From: Monodelphis domestica
Lineage: Eukaryota > Chordata > Mammalia > Didelphimorphia > Didelphidae
NCBI RefSeq assembly: GCF_027887165.1
Contig: NC_077232.1
Location: 81,389,399-81,453,398 of the forward strand
Direction of reading: 5' to 3'
Length of the DNA stretch: 64,000 bases
Numbering within the stretch: position 1 is the stretch's first letter; the number at the start of each line of letters is the position of its first letter. The position numbers and the translations under genes are program-made. A model generated the notes under the pieces. That model saw nothing but the letters and a program-made list of their open reading frames with translations, searched no databases and was not told the origin of the DNA. Positions 22,126-32,929 of this stretch are shown here, in pieces.

Positions 22126-22622
22126 ATAATTAATTACTCCTAATAATACTTACCAAGTGAATTAGATACATATAGTAGTCATGAAATTTTATAATTTCTT
22201 TCTGAAATGGAGAAGGTTAGACTCTGTGAGACCATGGTTCTGAAAGAGGATATAAGGTAGGACATTTCTTCTTGTTCTTTATCTTCCATGTTCATCAGTA
22301 GTTAAATTGGATTAGATCTTTAAGAGTTGGAGCAAGTCAAAATTTGAATCAAATGGCTCTCATTTTGGAGTAGGAAAAGAGAGTTCTGCAATCCAAGATG
22401 TCTAGATAAATATGTGGTATGAAATCTAGATTAGAGAAGTATAGCAGAAGATTATGTCTGGTCCTCTTCAGTATACTGCTTTTGCTTGCTTAGAATTGCA
22501 TGGCAATGATAAGGAAATCAAATTCAGAAAAAAAATTTTTTTGCTAAAATAATATTGAAATTTGTTCCAGAATTCTAACAAATTTCCCATCTAATTTGAT
22601 CCTAATTCCCTTACCCGTATAG

Positions 22623-22715
22623 AAAACGTAGAAGTGACACAGCAGAAAGAAGGCAGCCCTCCAGACCCTGCTGATGCTCATACTCCACCTAGTACACCAG
22701 TTAAACTTGAGGAAG
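22623..22715 (+). CDS. ADD1: Alpha-adducin exon (phase 1 to 1)
   Basis: A 93-bp exon, acceptor CCCGTATAG and donor GTAAGTTA. After completing the split Glu it encodes NVEVTQQKEGSPPDPADAH, then TPPSTPVKLEE and a split codon. This aligns with the human segment NLDEAREQKEKSPPDQP...STPIKLEE, conserved at both ends and variable in the middle, as expected for the disordered tail. The final G can be completed by either the 34-bp exon (Gly) or the terminal exon (Asp). Confidence 0.94.
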
Positions 22716-23496
22716 GTAAGTTACTTGGGGTTAGAAGGATGGATGGATGGGTGGACCGTGTCTGCTGGAGCTGCACCTGTGTGGTATGATGCATGGGATA
22801 GTGTGGACTGTATTTGTGGTATTAAGAGGAATGAATTTTGTTTTGGCTGAAGAAAAATGTTACTGATTTGGCAATGGTTCCATTAACAATAATCAAGAAG
22901 TGTGCATTATCACCAAGACTGTTTCCACAACTCCCAGACTACAAGTGACTCTTATTATTCCCCTCAGTTTTATTCTAGGTGGTTTAAAATGAAGCCAGTC
23001 CCTTTAGTTAAATGTTGTGTTAAACTAGGAGACCGAGCTTCATTGAATCACCCCCATCCTAACTTTTAAACATGGTCAATCCTGCCCACTAATTGCACAT
23101 TTCTTCAACTTTATTGTGTTTAGATTACACCTGTGGGGACAAATGCTATCTAATTTGGCATCTGAGTTTTTAATTTAACTTGCTGTAGTAGCATCACTCA
23201 AAGTAGGCCAGACCAGTCTTCATTGCATTTTTTGAGGGCTGCAAAAGCTGTAGCTCTTCTATTTAGCCTTGTGTCTGTTAAGTGGGTGTAATCTAATTCG
23301 TCTGTGTCCTTTTTCTCCTTGTATATTGGGGTATATCACTTGTCTGTTTTACAAGTCTCGAGTTCACTTCTTCATCCCATTCTTTGCCCTCTAAGAATGG
23401 CATGTACCATTCTTTTACTTTAACACAATGGCTGTGATTGAATGCCTAGATTTTTCTACTTGTGCTTTTCTCTTCTTGTGGCTGCGTTACAAACAG
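22716..23496 (+). other. ADD1 intron upstream of the 34-bp exon
   Basis: 780 bases without recognisable transposons. It starts with GTAAGTTACTTGGGG and a short GGAT-rich run near 22737-22755. It ends in a long pyrimidine-rich stretch leading to GCGTTACAAACAG. Confidence 0.6.
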
Positions 23497-23530
23497 GAGA
23501 TGGATATGCTAAAGAATACCTGTTACCATA
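23497..23530 (+). CDS. ADD1: Alpha-adducin 34-bp alternative exon that truncates the protein
   Basis: A 34-bp exon between ACAAACAG and a near-perfect donor GTAAGTAT. Spliced after the phase-1 exon at 22715 it gives GDGYAKEYLLP. The last two bases TA join the first base A of the terminal exon to make a TAA stop. The human alternative exon of the same length encodes GDGCAREYLLP in the short alpha-adducin isoform, so length, phase, peptide and stop are all conserved. Inclusion removes the whole C-terminal segment with the basic MARCKS-related motif; skipping gives the full-length form. Confidence 0.92.
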
Positions 23531-25604
23531 GTAAGTATCATCCCATAATCTGATCTGTTTCTGCTTCTTAACTGGAATTCTGTGTGCTTTGCTTCATTCT
23601 CTTGCGTCCTCGTTTTTTTATGGAGTATTGTTTCCTGTTTTCCTTTTTTTTTTCCCTTTTGGAAAAAAAAGCAAAAAGGCTCACTTCTATTTTTTGTACT
23701 TGGAGAAAAACATTAATTCTCTTTTCAAGGTTGCCTTCTTGGAATTCTAGATCTCTTGTCACCTGTGATTGAGTGACATCTGATGTTACAGTATAATTGG
23801 ATGCAGACCCTTGAAAGGAATACTTGAGACATTTCCCCACATGTATGTACTACCAAGTGAACCAGAGCATTCCTGACAGATTGTATATGCAAATGAATTT
23901 CAGAAGATTAGAGAATTTTCATTCTTCTCATGCCCTTCAATTTTCAATTCTTGTGGGTGATAGCCTGCTAAATTTTAATTGAAAACCAGGAGTATTTTAT
24001 ATCCACCATTTGTTTTATTGGCAAACCTTTAATATCTAAAACTAGCATTGAAAGTTAGTTGCCAAAAAAGAAAAAAAAATATTAGTTGCTCTGGTGCCCA
24101 GTGAGTTGATATATTCTAAATTACTGACTTAAACTTGAATTACTAGTACTTCTGGATTAACAGCTGAATTACTCCTAGCATTATTCTTGAACTCTGACAT
24201 TTGGCAAAATGATAGTTCTTCCAAATATCAATAGGCACACATCTGATTTGAAGAGTAATACTGCTGCAAGTTTGTGTCATCTTTGCCAAATGAATCTCAG
24301 CTCCTTAAAGATTTGGGAAGGGTATGGTGTATGCACTGCAACCCCTTTCGCTGTTTTCCAAGCTGAAAGCATCTACTAATATGCACGGTAATTAAGAGGA
24401 CAATTGCAATTTTGCATTATAATCCAAGTATTTCTAAAATGAATGCTAAAGGGTTTGTTGGACTAGAACCTCCTAAGGCAGCTTTTAATCAATACTGGCC
24501 TTTTCCTTTTGAAGTCTATCTGCAGATTAACTCTTATTTAAGGCTTACTTTCTAACTACTCATCACTTACCCATTCTAACTTTTGGCTTGATTTTGAATG
24601 CTAAACAGTTGGTGTTCACTAACATGCCAGTTGTTCTTAACTTTACAGTCTTCTTAGAAAGTCCCCAGAACTGGTTTTTCACAGGCTTATTGTACAGGAT
24701 GAGAGGTGGTGAGTTTTTAGCATGATATACTAAGGGAATCAAATGCACAGGCTCTTATTTAAGCAAGTCACATTTTTTTGTAACATACTCTTTTCTTCAT
24801 ATTACATGGAACTATTCAAATATATGGGAAAAATTCACTTCTACCTCTTTCTCTACTCAGCAGTAGTTTTTCTGAGGCTCATAAGCCTTTTCTTGCCTTT
24901 GATGTTGATGTCAAAGGACTGCTTTGGCTGGTCATCCAGCAGAAGACCAAATATTATGGGCCCAGAGTAGTACTCAGTTTTTATAAGCACTTTTAACCAA
25001 AAACTTGCATCATGTGTTATTTTTTTTAACTAAGACCTGTGATTTTAGTAGTAGAGGGAACTCTCAGTAAACCTACTATCTTCACCATTGCAAATTGTTT
25101 ATATAGACTATTATCCAGTTTATATTCTTACAGAGTTCCCTGAGAGTTTAAGTGTTTCACTTTAAGGTCACACAGCCACTGTGTGCCTGATTGGACTTTT
25201 CCTGACACCAAGGCCAGCTATTCATAGTATAATACTGCCTTTCCACTGTCAGAAGCCATTTATGAGTGTTTGCAGCCATGTGTCTTTATTCCCTAGTCAG
25301 TCATTGCTTAAAACTTCCTCCCCTTTTTCTTATACTCATGTTGACTTAATGATTTGGAGGTCTCTGATTAGATCTCATTTTGTCAGTAGGCTCTCCAGTT
25401 AAAAATAACCTTTCATTAAAACTTTTTTACATCTATTGCTCTCAGCTGTAAATTAGAGGAATAAAAAAAACTATTTTAATAATATGTCAGCAAAAATGTT
25501 ATCTTCACATTCAAAGCATTTCTCATTTTAGAAGTGATACTTAAAAATCTAAATAGAGCCACTCTTCATTACTCAATAGTTTATCTTACTCCTACATCTA
25601 TTAG
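23531..25604 (+). other. ADD1 last intron, repeat-poor
   Basis: 2.1 kb with no SINE, L1 or L2 that I can recognise, unlike the other introns. It contains pyrimidine tracts near 23620-23670 and a few pure-A runs. The short open frames here have no known product. Confidence 0.6.
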
Positions 25605-25963
25605 ACACACAGCAGGACCAGACTTACAGAGATGACAGTGATGCTGCAACCTTCAAGCAAACCCTTCCAGACCTCTCCCCTGATGAGCCTTCAGAAGCAC
25701 TTAGCTTCCCACCTTTTGAGAAAGAGGAGGAGGAAAGTAGACGTGATGAAGTTCACATCCAAAGCCAAACTGAATTACCTGCTGCAGAAAATCCAGAAAA
25801 CCCATCTCCCCCTGTTGAAGAGGCCACCACACCAACTGCCGAGGAGGGAATGGCTGCAGACCCTGGGAGTGATGAATCCCCTGGGAAGTCCCCCTCCAAA
25901 AAGAAAAAGAAGTTCCGTACTCCTTCCTTTCTGAAAAAGAGCAAAAAGAAAAGTGACTCCTAA
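25605..25963 (+). CDS. ADD1: Alpha-adducin terminal coding exon with MARCKS-related tail
   Basis: Acceptor CCTACATCTATTAG. It completes the split codon as Asp, then encodes a Gln/Asp-rich start, DDSDAATFKQTLPDLSPDEP, a long acidic Glu/Pro-rich stretch and GSDESPGKSP. It ends in a basic terminus KKKKKFRTPSFLKKSKKKS-Asp-Ser before TAA. The terminus is identical to the human MARCKS-related domain, which binds spectrin-actin and calmodulin. The Ser in RTPSF corresponds to the major PKC site (human Ser726). The acidic middle differs most from human, both in length and sequence, as usual for this tail. 119 codons including the stop. Confidence 0.97.
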
Positions 25964-26527
25964 TGGCCCCGCGCGCTGCAGAAACACTGTCATGTTTTAA
26001 AGCCCCAAATCCTTCATTAACCACTAGGACATATGTGATTGTACTGAGTGTTTTGTCTTATGTTGTAATGGAATGCAGAAACGAAGCCAGCTAGTCACCC
26101 TAGGCAAAGCTCCCAGGGTAGAGTTTTTAACAGCAAATTCAATTAACTTGCAGAAAGGTGCTAACCCTGAGTTCTTAGCAGCTAACTTCAGATCTGTTCT
26201 TAACTGGTACGCCACTTTTAAAGTCTCATGTAGAAGACTTGGAGCCACTGTGTTCAAAGGAAAAAGCTCTTCCCCAAGAATTTTTAGTAATATAATCCAG
26301 TCATAAAGTCTTCTAACCCTCAGAAGTCCCTCCCGTTCTCTAGCACCATGCTCCTAAGTCACAGCAGGTCATTTAAAACTCTTTGCCGTTGTGTTTTCAG
26401 AAAGAATATACTCCTGAACAGAATGAGACTATGTGCTTCTGCAAGCTAGCTGTGGGTACAGATCATGCTCTACACAAGGCTTTGGCAACCTCCCTCCCAT
26501 CTTGCATCCCTTCCTACAGAAGTGATT

Positions 26528-26533
26528 AATAAA
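26528..26533 (+). terminator. ADD1: Proximal polyadenylation signal candidate (ADD1)
   Basis: AATAAA in 'gattaataaagtaagcttgc', followed by T/G-containing sequence. Use would give a 3'UTR of about 0.6 kb. Confidence 0.45.
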
Positions 26534-27507
26534 GTAAGCTTGCATCTGTCACGGCTAGGCGTCTGCTTAACCTTGTGTTGTCTCAGATGACTGAGCTGAA
26601 GGTATTTGCTGCTGCACCGTAGATTCAGAGAACCTTGACTGGGCTAAGGAAAAACAGTCACTGACCCCATGAAATGTAGCTTAAGTAGCCATATGAGGAA
26701 ATGGGCAGAGAGGTGAGCCTTCGGATCAGATAGTTCTGAAAACCACAGCTACCACGAAGTGTTCCTATTAGAGGTGGGCATCCACCCTTCCATGGGTCAG
26801 CCTGTCGCCAAGCATTTAGGAAGTATCTGCTAGGCGCCAGGCCCCGTTCCAAACAGCTCCTGCTCTCGGGTGGTTTACGTTCTGCCGTAGATTACACTTA
26901 GAGTTGTTTTGACAGACTATAGAAAGCATTTGGTGAGTAGCAGTTGTAAAGCTGTATCCATCCATCATGGTTTACTAGCGCGATGATATCTTCCCCCTCC
27001 AGCCCAAATACAAAGTTATTAATACTGGCCTCTTATCCCCTCGGGTGCCCAAAATATTGTGGATGGCATTTCGGAGTTGGGGGGACTACTTGCTAGAGTT
27101 TCCTGTGAATTGGCAGTTCAAACCTCCTTTCCAATTCTGAACATTCCTTTTTTGATAGAACAACTTTTTTTAGTTTTATTTTGTCAGAAATAACTTTTCT
27201 TACTAGAGACTATAGAGAGGGCAAGGTTAACTATTTGAGTCACTTTTTATGAAATTTGGGGGTATTTTCAGATTTATTTCTGTCTTCATACAGCAAATTA
27301 AAACACTGAAAATTTCAGGGTTATGAAAACAGTTTAATTATAATAATCACAATTTGACATCTTCTACCCAGAGTTCACTTTTGAATGTTCTGCTTAAAAG
27401 CTCAAAAAAAAAAAAACAATTTTTCTCCAAGTAGTGACAAACATAAGATGGTCCTCATAACTCATTCCCCTTGTAGAATGCCCTGATAATGTTGCTTGAT
27501 GACTTGA

Positions 27508-27513
27508 AATAAA
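27508..27513 (+). terminator. ADD1: Middle polyadenylation signal candidate (ADD1)
   Basis: AATAAA in 'cttgaaataaagtgcaatag', followed by 'ccatttctttccctttgatg'. Use would give a 3'UTR of about 1.55 kb. Confidence 0.45.
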
Positions 27514-28154
27514 GTGCAATAGTGACAATACCATTTCTTTCCCTTTGATGCAATATAAAATTCCTCAAAACAGAGAACCGGTTCAGTCATGCAATACAAC
27601 CATCACCTCACCAATGAAAAGCGGTATTTGGTCTCGGGTTACACCTACAACTGTTCAAGGGGACATGGGAAAGCTACTAACATTGTAGAGTTGCAGGGAA
27701 AAGGAGGGTTAGCAGTGGAAAGAGCAAGTCAATATTGGATAGCTGTTGGTGGAAATGGGTAGATGTAGGGCGGGGCTAGAAGTCATAGCAAATCACTGCA
27801 TAAGAAAGACACCTAAACAGTAACGTTTAGAGCAGACTGCATGGCACTAATGGCTTTGAGCTTGTATCCTAACCTTGTATGTCCTATGTACACTAGAAAG
27901 CAGACTTAACTTCTTTTGCTGAATTGTGTTTTATTGCCGATCGTAATTACAGTTCACCATCACTCTGTTTTAATTAACGATGGATCCTTCCCTTTCTCTC
28001 TTCCCACATATGCAATGACTTAATTTCCAATTTTGTAATTTTTTCTTTTAATTCTTTGTATTACAGTATCTGATGTAATTGCATATGTGGCTATAAACTT
28101 CAGAAGATAAATCCTGTGTTTTTCTTTCTTCATTGTAGCATTGTTTTGCTCATT

Positions 28155-28160
28155 AATAAA
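28155..28160 (+). terminator. ADD1: Distal polyadenylation signal candidate (ADD1)
   Basis: AATAAA in 'gctcattaataaattcttct', followed by 'tctccgtgcctgaac' and 'cagtttggatgtt', a plausible downstream G/T-rich element. Sequence before it is repeat-free; recognisable old repeats begin again past about 28,900. Confidence 0.6.
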
Positions 28161-28180
28161 TTCTTCTTTAAACAGTCTCC

Positions 28181-28940
28181 GTGCCTGAACTCTGAGGAAC
28201 AGTTTGGATGTTACTCTATCATTTTCATTCCATCAAAAATAGTCCCTTTTTTAAAAGTGAAAATATGATATGCTTTGCTTCAGGGCAGTGGATTTGTGGT
28301 TTCATTTTTCCTATCACCTCCTCCTGTGCCAGTTGCAGCTCTCTGGGCCTTCTCATCCTGGGCCACTCTTGTCCAGGTTATTCTACAAATTCTTACAAAG
28401 AGCATCCACATAAGACGCCTTCCTCTCTGCCTTACTGATTCCAAAAGGAGAAAAACAAACCTGATCCTTTTGAAGCACTAACTGCAGTTGTTGGTAGCTG
28501 TAGGCTACAGGGAGCCATTGTGCTTTGTGTGGTATTTTAACTCCGACTTCCCTGAAAGGGAGAATTTTTCATGGATGCTTCAGAAAAAGCAGGCTTCTAC
28601 CTTTGGATCACATCAATCATTCATGCTATGTCTTCCTTTCATCCCAACTGAAAAAAGAGATCTGTTGAAATCTTTCTCAAAATCGCCATCAGATACCATA
28701 AACAGCTTTTATTCTTATAATTGAGGTTTTCGTTCCTTTGGTGGGAGTACGCCTCCTGTTAATGCATAGCCATCATAGTCCTTAAGAGCTGCTCCCCAGG
28801 CCTGCCCCTGCAAGGTACTGTGCCTCGCTGAGGAACTTCCAGAGCCCCCACCCTCCGAGATGGGAGCAGGACATAATCATGCGACTTCTCTAGCTGGTGT
28901 CAATAACACTCTCGGGTTTACTTTGCATGCTATCACCTAA
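28181..28940. other. Intergenic start between convergent genes, nothing identified
   Basis: About 760 bases after the last ADD1 poly(A) signal. The overlapping open frames at 28208-28724 show no recognisable domain. No named repeat seen. Confidence 0.5.
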
Positions 28941-28944
28941 CCCT

Positions 28945-29065
28945 CACATTTGCTCATTTCACAAATCAAGAAACTGAGGTTTTAGGTGATGAGATTTGCC
29001 AGAGGTCACGCAAATTGCATCGTACGTGCACATGATGGCAAAGTTGGAGTTCAGACACGGGTTTT
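28945..29065 (-). mobile_element. MIR fragment, antisense
   Basis: Shows 'caaatcaagaaactgaggtt', 'gagatttgccagaggtcacg' and 'gttggagttcagacacgggt', the reversed MIR core. Confidence 0.6.
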
Positions 29066-29334
29066 CTGTCATAAAAACTGGTGGCCCAGAGTAACAGCTT
29101 TTTGCTATTTCATTGAAGCTTTACTCATAATGATTCATCGGAGTCCTTTCCTTATGCTATACCTAGTGAGGAGAGAAGTGAGGCATGAATTAATTATCTC
29201 CATTTGCGGATGAGAAAACAGAAGCTCTTATGAAGAAGACTTACGGCAGATCCCGTCTCCCTAATGAAGAGGCCCGGGCTGCCAAGTCCGCTGCCTGCCT
29301 GCCCCCTGGCATGTCCTTCCCTTGCTCATCATGA

Positions 29335-29515
29335 CACAGAGAATCTCAAGCAGAGATTCTTCACCTCAGATCATGGACCCTGTGGTAATCTAGTGAAGCC
29401 TCTGGACCCATCTCTGAATGATGTTTTTTAGATAATGAAAGGAAATACTAAATTTCAGCAAAAGGTAAAAATAAAGATATAATGGGGGGGGTTCCCCATC
29501 CAAGTCTACAGACCT
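29335..29515. mobile_element. Possible hAT-type nonautonomous DNA transposon fragment
   Basis: Contains 'agattcttcacctcagatca', 'tggaccctgtggtaatctag', 'aatgatgttttttagataat' and 'ggggggttccccatccaag'. This resembles elements whose ends read 'ttcttaacc...'. A similar piece in the other arrangement lies at 48265-48398. The family is uncertain. Confidence 0.35.
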
Positions 29516-29525
29516 CCTGAATTCT

Positions 29526-29790
29526 ATAGGGCCAGCCAGGTGGTACAGTGGTTAGATTGCCAGGCCTAAAGTGTCCAATAATTGAATTCAAATCCAGTCT
29601 CAGACAAGCTGTGTGACCCTGGACAAGTCTTCCTACTTCTCTCTGACTCAGTTTCCAAATCTGTAAAGTAAGACAAAGAAACAGCACTTACCTCCCAGGA
29701 TTATTATGAGGATCAAATGAGATTTATTTTTAAAGCTCAGTGCCTGACACATAGTAAACACTGCAAACATGCTAGCAGTGTTTATTATTA
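29526..29790 (+). mobile_element. CORE-SINE (MIR/MON-type), near full length
   Basis: tRNA-like head 'gccagccaggtggtacagtg', core 'agctgtgtgaccctggacaa', then 'actcagtttccaaatctgta', 'cccaggattattatgaggat' and tail 'cagtgcctgacacatagtaa'. The full head-to-tail order of a CORE-SINE is present. Confidence 0.8.
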
Positions 29791-29824
29791 TATATTATTA
29801 TTCTGCCCAGATCTAGAATCCCTG

Positions 29825-30015
29825 GTGGAAAGCCAGGAAACTTGTGTCTGAGGCCATTCTTATGTACGTCACTTGACCTCAGAGTCTCGGTATCTTCCTC
29901 TACCAAATGTGTATGGTGCTCTTACTCATTCTGCACACAGGGATGTGAGAAAAACGCTTTAAGCAGATTGTCCAGCACTGCCGAGCCTCAGCACCCTAGA
30001 AAGGGGAGCTGCTAT
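29825..30015 (+). mobile_element. MIR-like fragment
   Basis: Shows 'ggaaacttgtgtctgaggcc', 'acgtcacttgacctcagagt', 'cttcctctaccaaatgtgta' and 'gggatgtgagaaaaacgctt' in MIR order; diverged. Confidence 0.5.
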
Positions 30016-30019
30016 TGTG

Positions 30020-31860
30020 TTGAGTAGACTCAGGATCATTTTATCTGCTGAGAATGGGTAAGTGAGGCGGCAGGAACCCCTGTATCAGGGGTAGATGCTG
30101 CTCCCACAAATGCTGGCTGGCCCTTTTGGAAGGGCAGAGATTCACTCATAAATTTGAAATGCGTTTGTTCCTGAATCAAGCTCTTCTAATGATGGGATGG
30201 AGGGATATTAATATTGTCCAAGCCATGTCCCTCTCTGCCTTTCTGACCCGAATCTCCCCTACTTCTTCCTTTGCTCGGGGCTCTGGCTGGACTGACCGCC
30301 TCCCCTTGCCTCGGCACACACAGCTTCTTCCCTGGGCCAGGGTGTCTCTCGCTCTTTCACTTCCCATCCTGGAAGCCCCAGGCATCCTTTCCAGCCACAG
30401 CTCAGGCGTCACCTCCCAGTCTCTGTGGAAGAGGCATGAAGAAAGAGAGGATTTGCAGGACAAGCCAGGCATGCAGACCAAGCTGGGGACCTGATCTCCA
30501 AAATCAAGGTGAAGTTTCCAAACGGAATGTTCCCAGAAGGAGGCAATTGGGAGCCTGGCCAGAGGAGAGGAACGGACACAGGGGCTCTCTGGGGGTTACT
30601 GACCAAGGGAGACTGGCTTTTCCTGACCTAGGCAGAGAGAGAGAGGCCTTTGTGGCTTTTGACAGAGTCTGGACTTGAATTACTCAAGCAGAGATTATCT
30701 GACTAAAGAAAGAAAAAAAAGAAAAATACTTGTCCTCCATCTCTCTGGCTGTCTCTGAGTCACAGCTGTGGCTGGACTGACATTTCCCACACCCTCCTAA
30801 TTCTCCTTAGAGATTAGGGACACCTTCATCCCTCTCACCTCAATCTCCATCCTGTTGTTCCCAACAAACCCCTTTACCTGAGAAAAAAAAGAGTAAAGAA
30901 TATTTCTCCGAAATCTCATCGTTCCCCTGAGTTACTTAGAAGGTGGCTGGCTAAGACCAGGGGAGGGGAAAGGAAGGCAGAAGGGTGTGAGTGGAAACTA
31001 GGAGGAGAAGGGTAGACTTGACTTATTAGCCATTAGAGGTTAATAGGGATCAATAGGCAGCCCAGAGCAACCCCACAAGCAGCATCTCTCCATCTATCTC
31101 TCAGGAGTACTTCTATCCCCATAACATAGAGGCATCCCTCAGGTTCTCCTAGCAGCTCTCTAGTCTGCAAGCCAGATTATCCAGTTACAACAACCATAGT
31201 TCCACACAGATTATCTCTATGACCTGCAAATCCTCTTTCTTCATGCCTCTTCCACATCTCCCAACTTCCAGGGCCTCCTCCAAAACTGCCTTGTATTCAT
31301 TTGCTGGTTTTCTAGTTTGTGTCTGCATCCCTGGCCGCGGCTCTGTACTCTCCTCTGGGAGAAGGAGTGGCTTCCTTTCTGCTTCTAGCCACAGTATGTA
31401 ACCCGGCACACAGCCGACACTCCATAGCCACTCACCTGATCCATAGCCAATGAGCTGCGTCTGAAAAGGCCTGGCACCCAAACTCTGAAAGGCCGGCTAA
31501 CTGCCCTTGCCTTGCCGTTCTGCAGCAAGCCACCTACCCTCGACACTCCCGTCCCCCGACAGCTCCCAGACTTCCTCAGCCCCTGGGCCAGCCTGTGCGG
31601 TCCGAGGGTTCACGGAGACCTGCCTACTGGAGTGACCCCCACGACAGGTGAAAATCTGAGCTCGCCGCCTACTGCATTTCCACAGTACTCTGGTATTCTC
31701 ACGAAATCCCACCATGGAGCAAGCACTCTGTGATGCAGAATTGGGTTTTTTTAAGCCCATGATAGAATGAAGCCACGATAAATGCACCATGATATAGCGA
31801 GGGATGACAGCATTTCTATTCCATGAAGACAGGACACTGACCGGATGAAAGACATCCAAA
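30020..31860. other. Intergenic, GC-moderate, no gene supported
   Basis: 1.8 kb with several open frames of 60-135 codons on both strands (30126-30678, 31185-31859). They overlap one another, lack recognisable domains, and show no splice-compatible conservation that I can judge. Around 31200-31430 the sequence is weakly L2-3'UTR-like ('ccaacttccagggcctcctc', 'ggcacacagccgacactcca'). Confidence 0.5.
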
Positions 31861-31867
31861 TTGCCTG

Positions 31868-32122
31868 ACCCCCCTTCCCCCTTCCTCTCCCCCTCTTCCT
31901 CTCCCTCTCCTTCTTCCTCTCCCTCTTCCTCTCCTATTTTTCCTCTCCTCCCTCCTCCTCTCCCTCACTCTCCCCACTCTTCCTCTCCCTTTCCTTCCTC
32001 TCCTCTCCCTCACCCTTTTCCTCTTCCTCTTCCTCTCCTCTCCCTCTTCCTCTCCTTCTCCCCTCTCTTCCTCTCCCTCTCCCTCACTCTCTTCCTCTTC
32101 CTATCCTCTCCCCCCCCCCCCT
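31868..32122 (+). repeat. Long polypyrimidine (CTTCCTCTCC-type) tract
   Basis: About 255 bases almost entirely of C and T on the plus strand, built from irregular CTTCCTCTCC/CTCTTCCTCTCC units and closing in a run of 11-12 C. Purines are only a handful of scattered A and G residues. The Arg/Gly-rich and Ser/Pro-rich open frames across it are products of the repeat. Such homopurine-homopyrimidine mirror-like DNA can form triplexes. It sits between two convergent genes. Confidence 0.95.
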
Positions 32123-32374
32123 TCTCTGGGCCTCACAGTCACAGGCTCTAGAACTAAAAGAGTTTCTTTCAATAGTCTAGTCCGGTCTCCTTTGATGACA
32201 AGGGAAGGGAACTGAGGTGCAAAACGACTAAATGACTTGCCTAAATTCTTATTTCAAATTGATCTTTCCATACCACAAACCTGACATGAACATTTTCCTC
32301 AATTTCCCCCCTTGGTGAGATTGAACCATGTCTGTGTGCTGTGTCTATGTCAACCCAGGGTCTTGCCAAAATAA

Positions 32375-32545
32375 CACTAGAGCCGGAAGAAACCTTGGAA
32401 GCCGTGGAATCTAGTCCTCTGTTTTACAGAGGAGGAAATTAAAAGGCTGAGGAAGCTAAGCGACTTATGCAGAGCCATAGAGGTCAGATCGTAAGTACTG
32501 GGGGCAGGATTTGAACCTACACCTTCTGACTCAAGACTCTCACCA
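32375..32545 (-). mobile_element. MIR element, antisense
   Basis: Shows 'agagccggaagaaaccttgg', 'gttttacagaggaggaaatt', 'agctaagcgacttatgcaga' and 'caggatttgaacctacacct', the reversed MIR-family core and head. Confidence 0.7.
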
Positions 32546-32929
32546 AGGAGCAAATATTGGGTGATTCAGCATTGCTGCTGGAATTATACAATCTCTGAAC
32601 TAACAGCTCTGAGACCTAATGCAGCCCCTTCCTAGGAAAAGAGTCCCAGAGAGGGGAAGGAACTAGCCCAAGTCTCGCCATTAATTTAGGCTGCTTGGAA
32701 GGTAGTGTGATGTCAGGAAGGGCAGCAGCCTTGACTCGATTATCCCTGACTACCCAAAGTTAAAGAGTCAAACTCTCTTACTTCATAGAACTGTAAGTGC
32801 AACCCCCTGCTTAGCCCGCTGAATAGAATGGCAGCCGAGAGCTGATCTGAATAGGGGGAGGCCCTGAGTAAACACCACCCCCCCCAGTCTGGGGCTGCTT
32901 CAACATGGTTCATAGTGAAGATTTTATTT

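Larger units (their letters stand above)
20629..22622 (+). other. ADD1 intron with SINE and MIR
   Basis: 2.0 kb. It holds a minus-strand SINE (21081-21277) and a MIR (21940-22125); the remainder, including 21280-21940 and 22130-22600, shows nothing I can name. It ends in CCCTTACCCGTATAG, a weak but usable acceptor. Confidence 0.6.
1..28180 (+). other. ADD1: ADD1 gene, 3' half (alpha-adducin locus)
   Basis: Gene-level entry for the exons listed below. Alpha-adducin forms hetero-oligomers with beta- or gamma-adducin, caps actin barbed ends and recruits spectrin to actin at the membrane skeleton; calmodulin and PKC control it through a basic C-terminal MARCKS-related segment. The window starts inside the intron before the exon beginning WTKEDG and runs through the neck/tail-coding exons, the stop at 25961-25963 and the 3'UTR. 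The head-domain exons lie to the left of the window. Exon phases chain without error: 0/0, 0/0, 0/1, 1/1, then 1 to stop. The alternative exons are phase compatible or deliberately truncating. The residues match alpha rather than beta or gamma adducin. The right-hand limit is set by the last polyadenylation signal and is approximate. Confidence 0.96.
25964..28180 (+). other. ADD1: ADD1 3'UTR, repeat-free
   Basis: About 2.2 kb following the stop, without any SINE/LINE insertion, which contrasts with flanking DNA and fits a constrained UTR. Candidate AATAAA signals lie at 26528-26533, 27508-27513 and 28155-28160. The last is followed about 20-45 bases later by a T/G-rich stretch. The end coordinate assumes use of the last signal. 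Confidence 0.7.

Noticed and set aside
25701..26024. Three overlapping minus-strand frames opposite the ADD1 last exon
   Set aside because: They are shadows of the GC-biased, Glu/Lys-rich coding exon on the plus strand.
30126..30678. Overlapping open frames of 122 and 135 codons between ADD1 and MFSD10
   Set aside because: They overlap each other and an opposite-strand frame, have no recognisable domain and no supporting splice or conservation signal. GC-moderate sequence gives such frames by chance.
31816..32151. Arg/Gly-rich (- strand) and Ser/Pro-rich (+ strand) open frames
   Set aside because: Both are translations of the polypyrimidine repeat.
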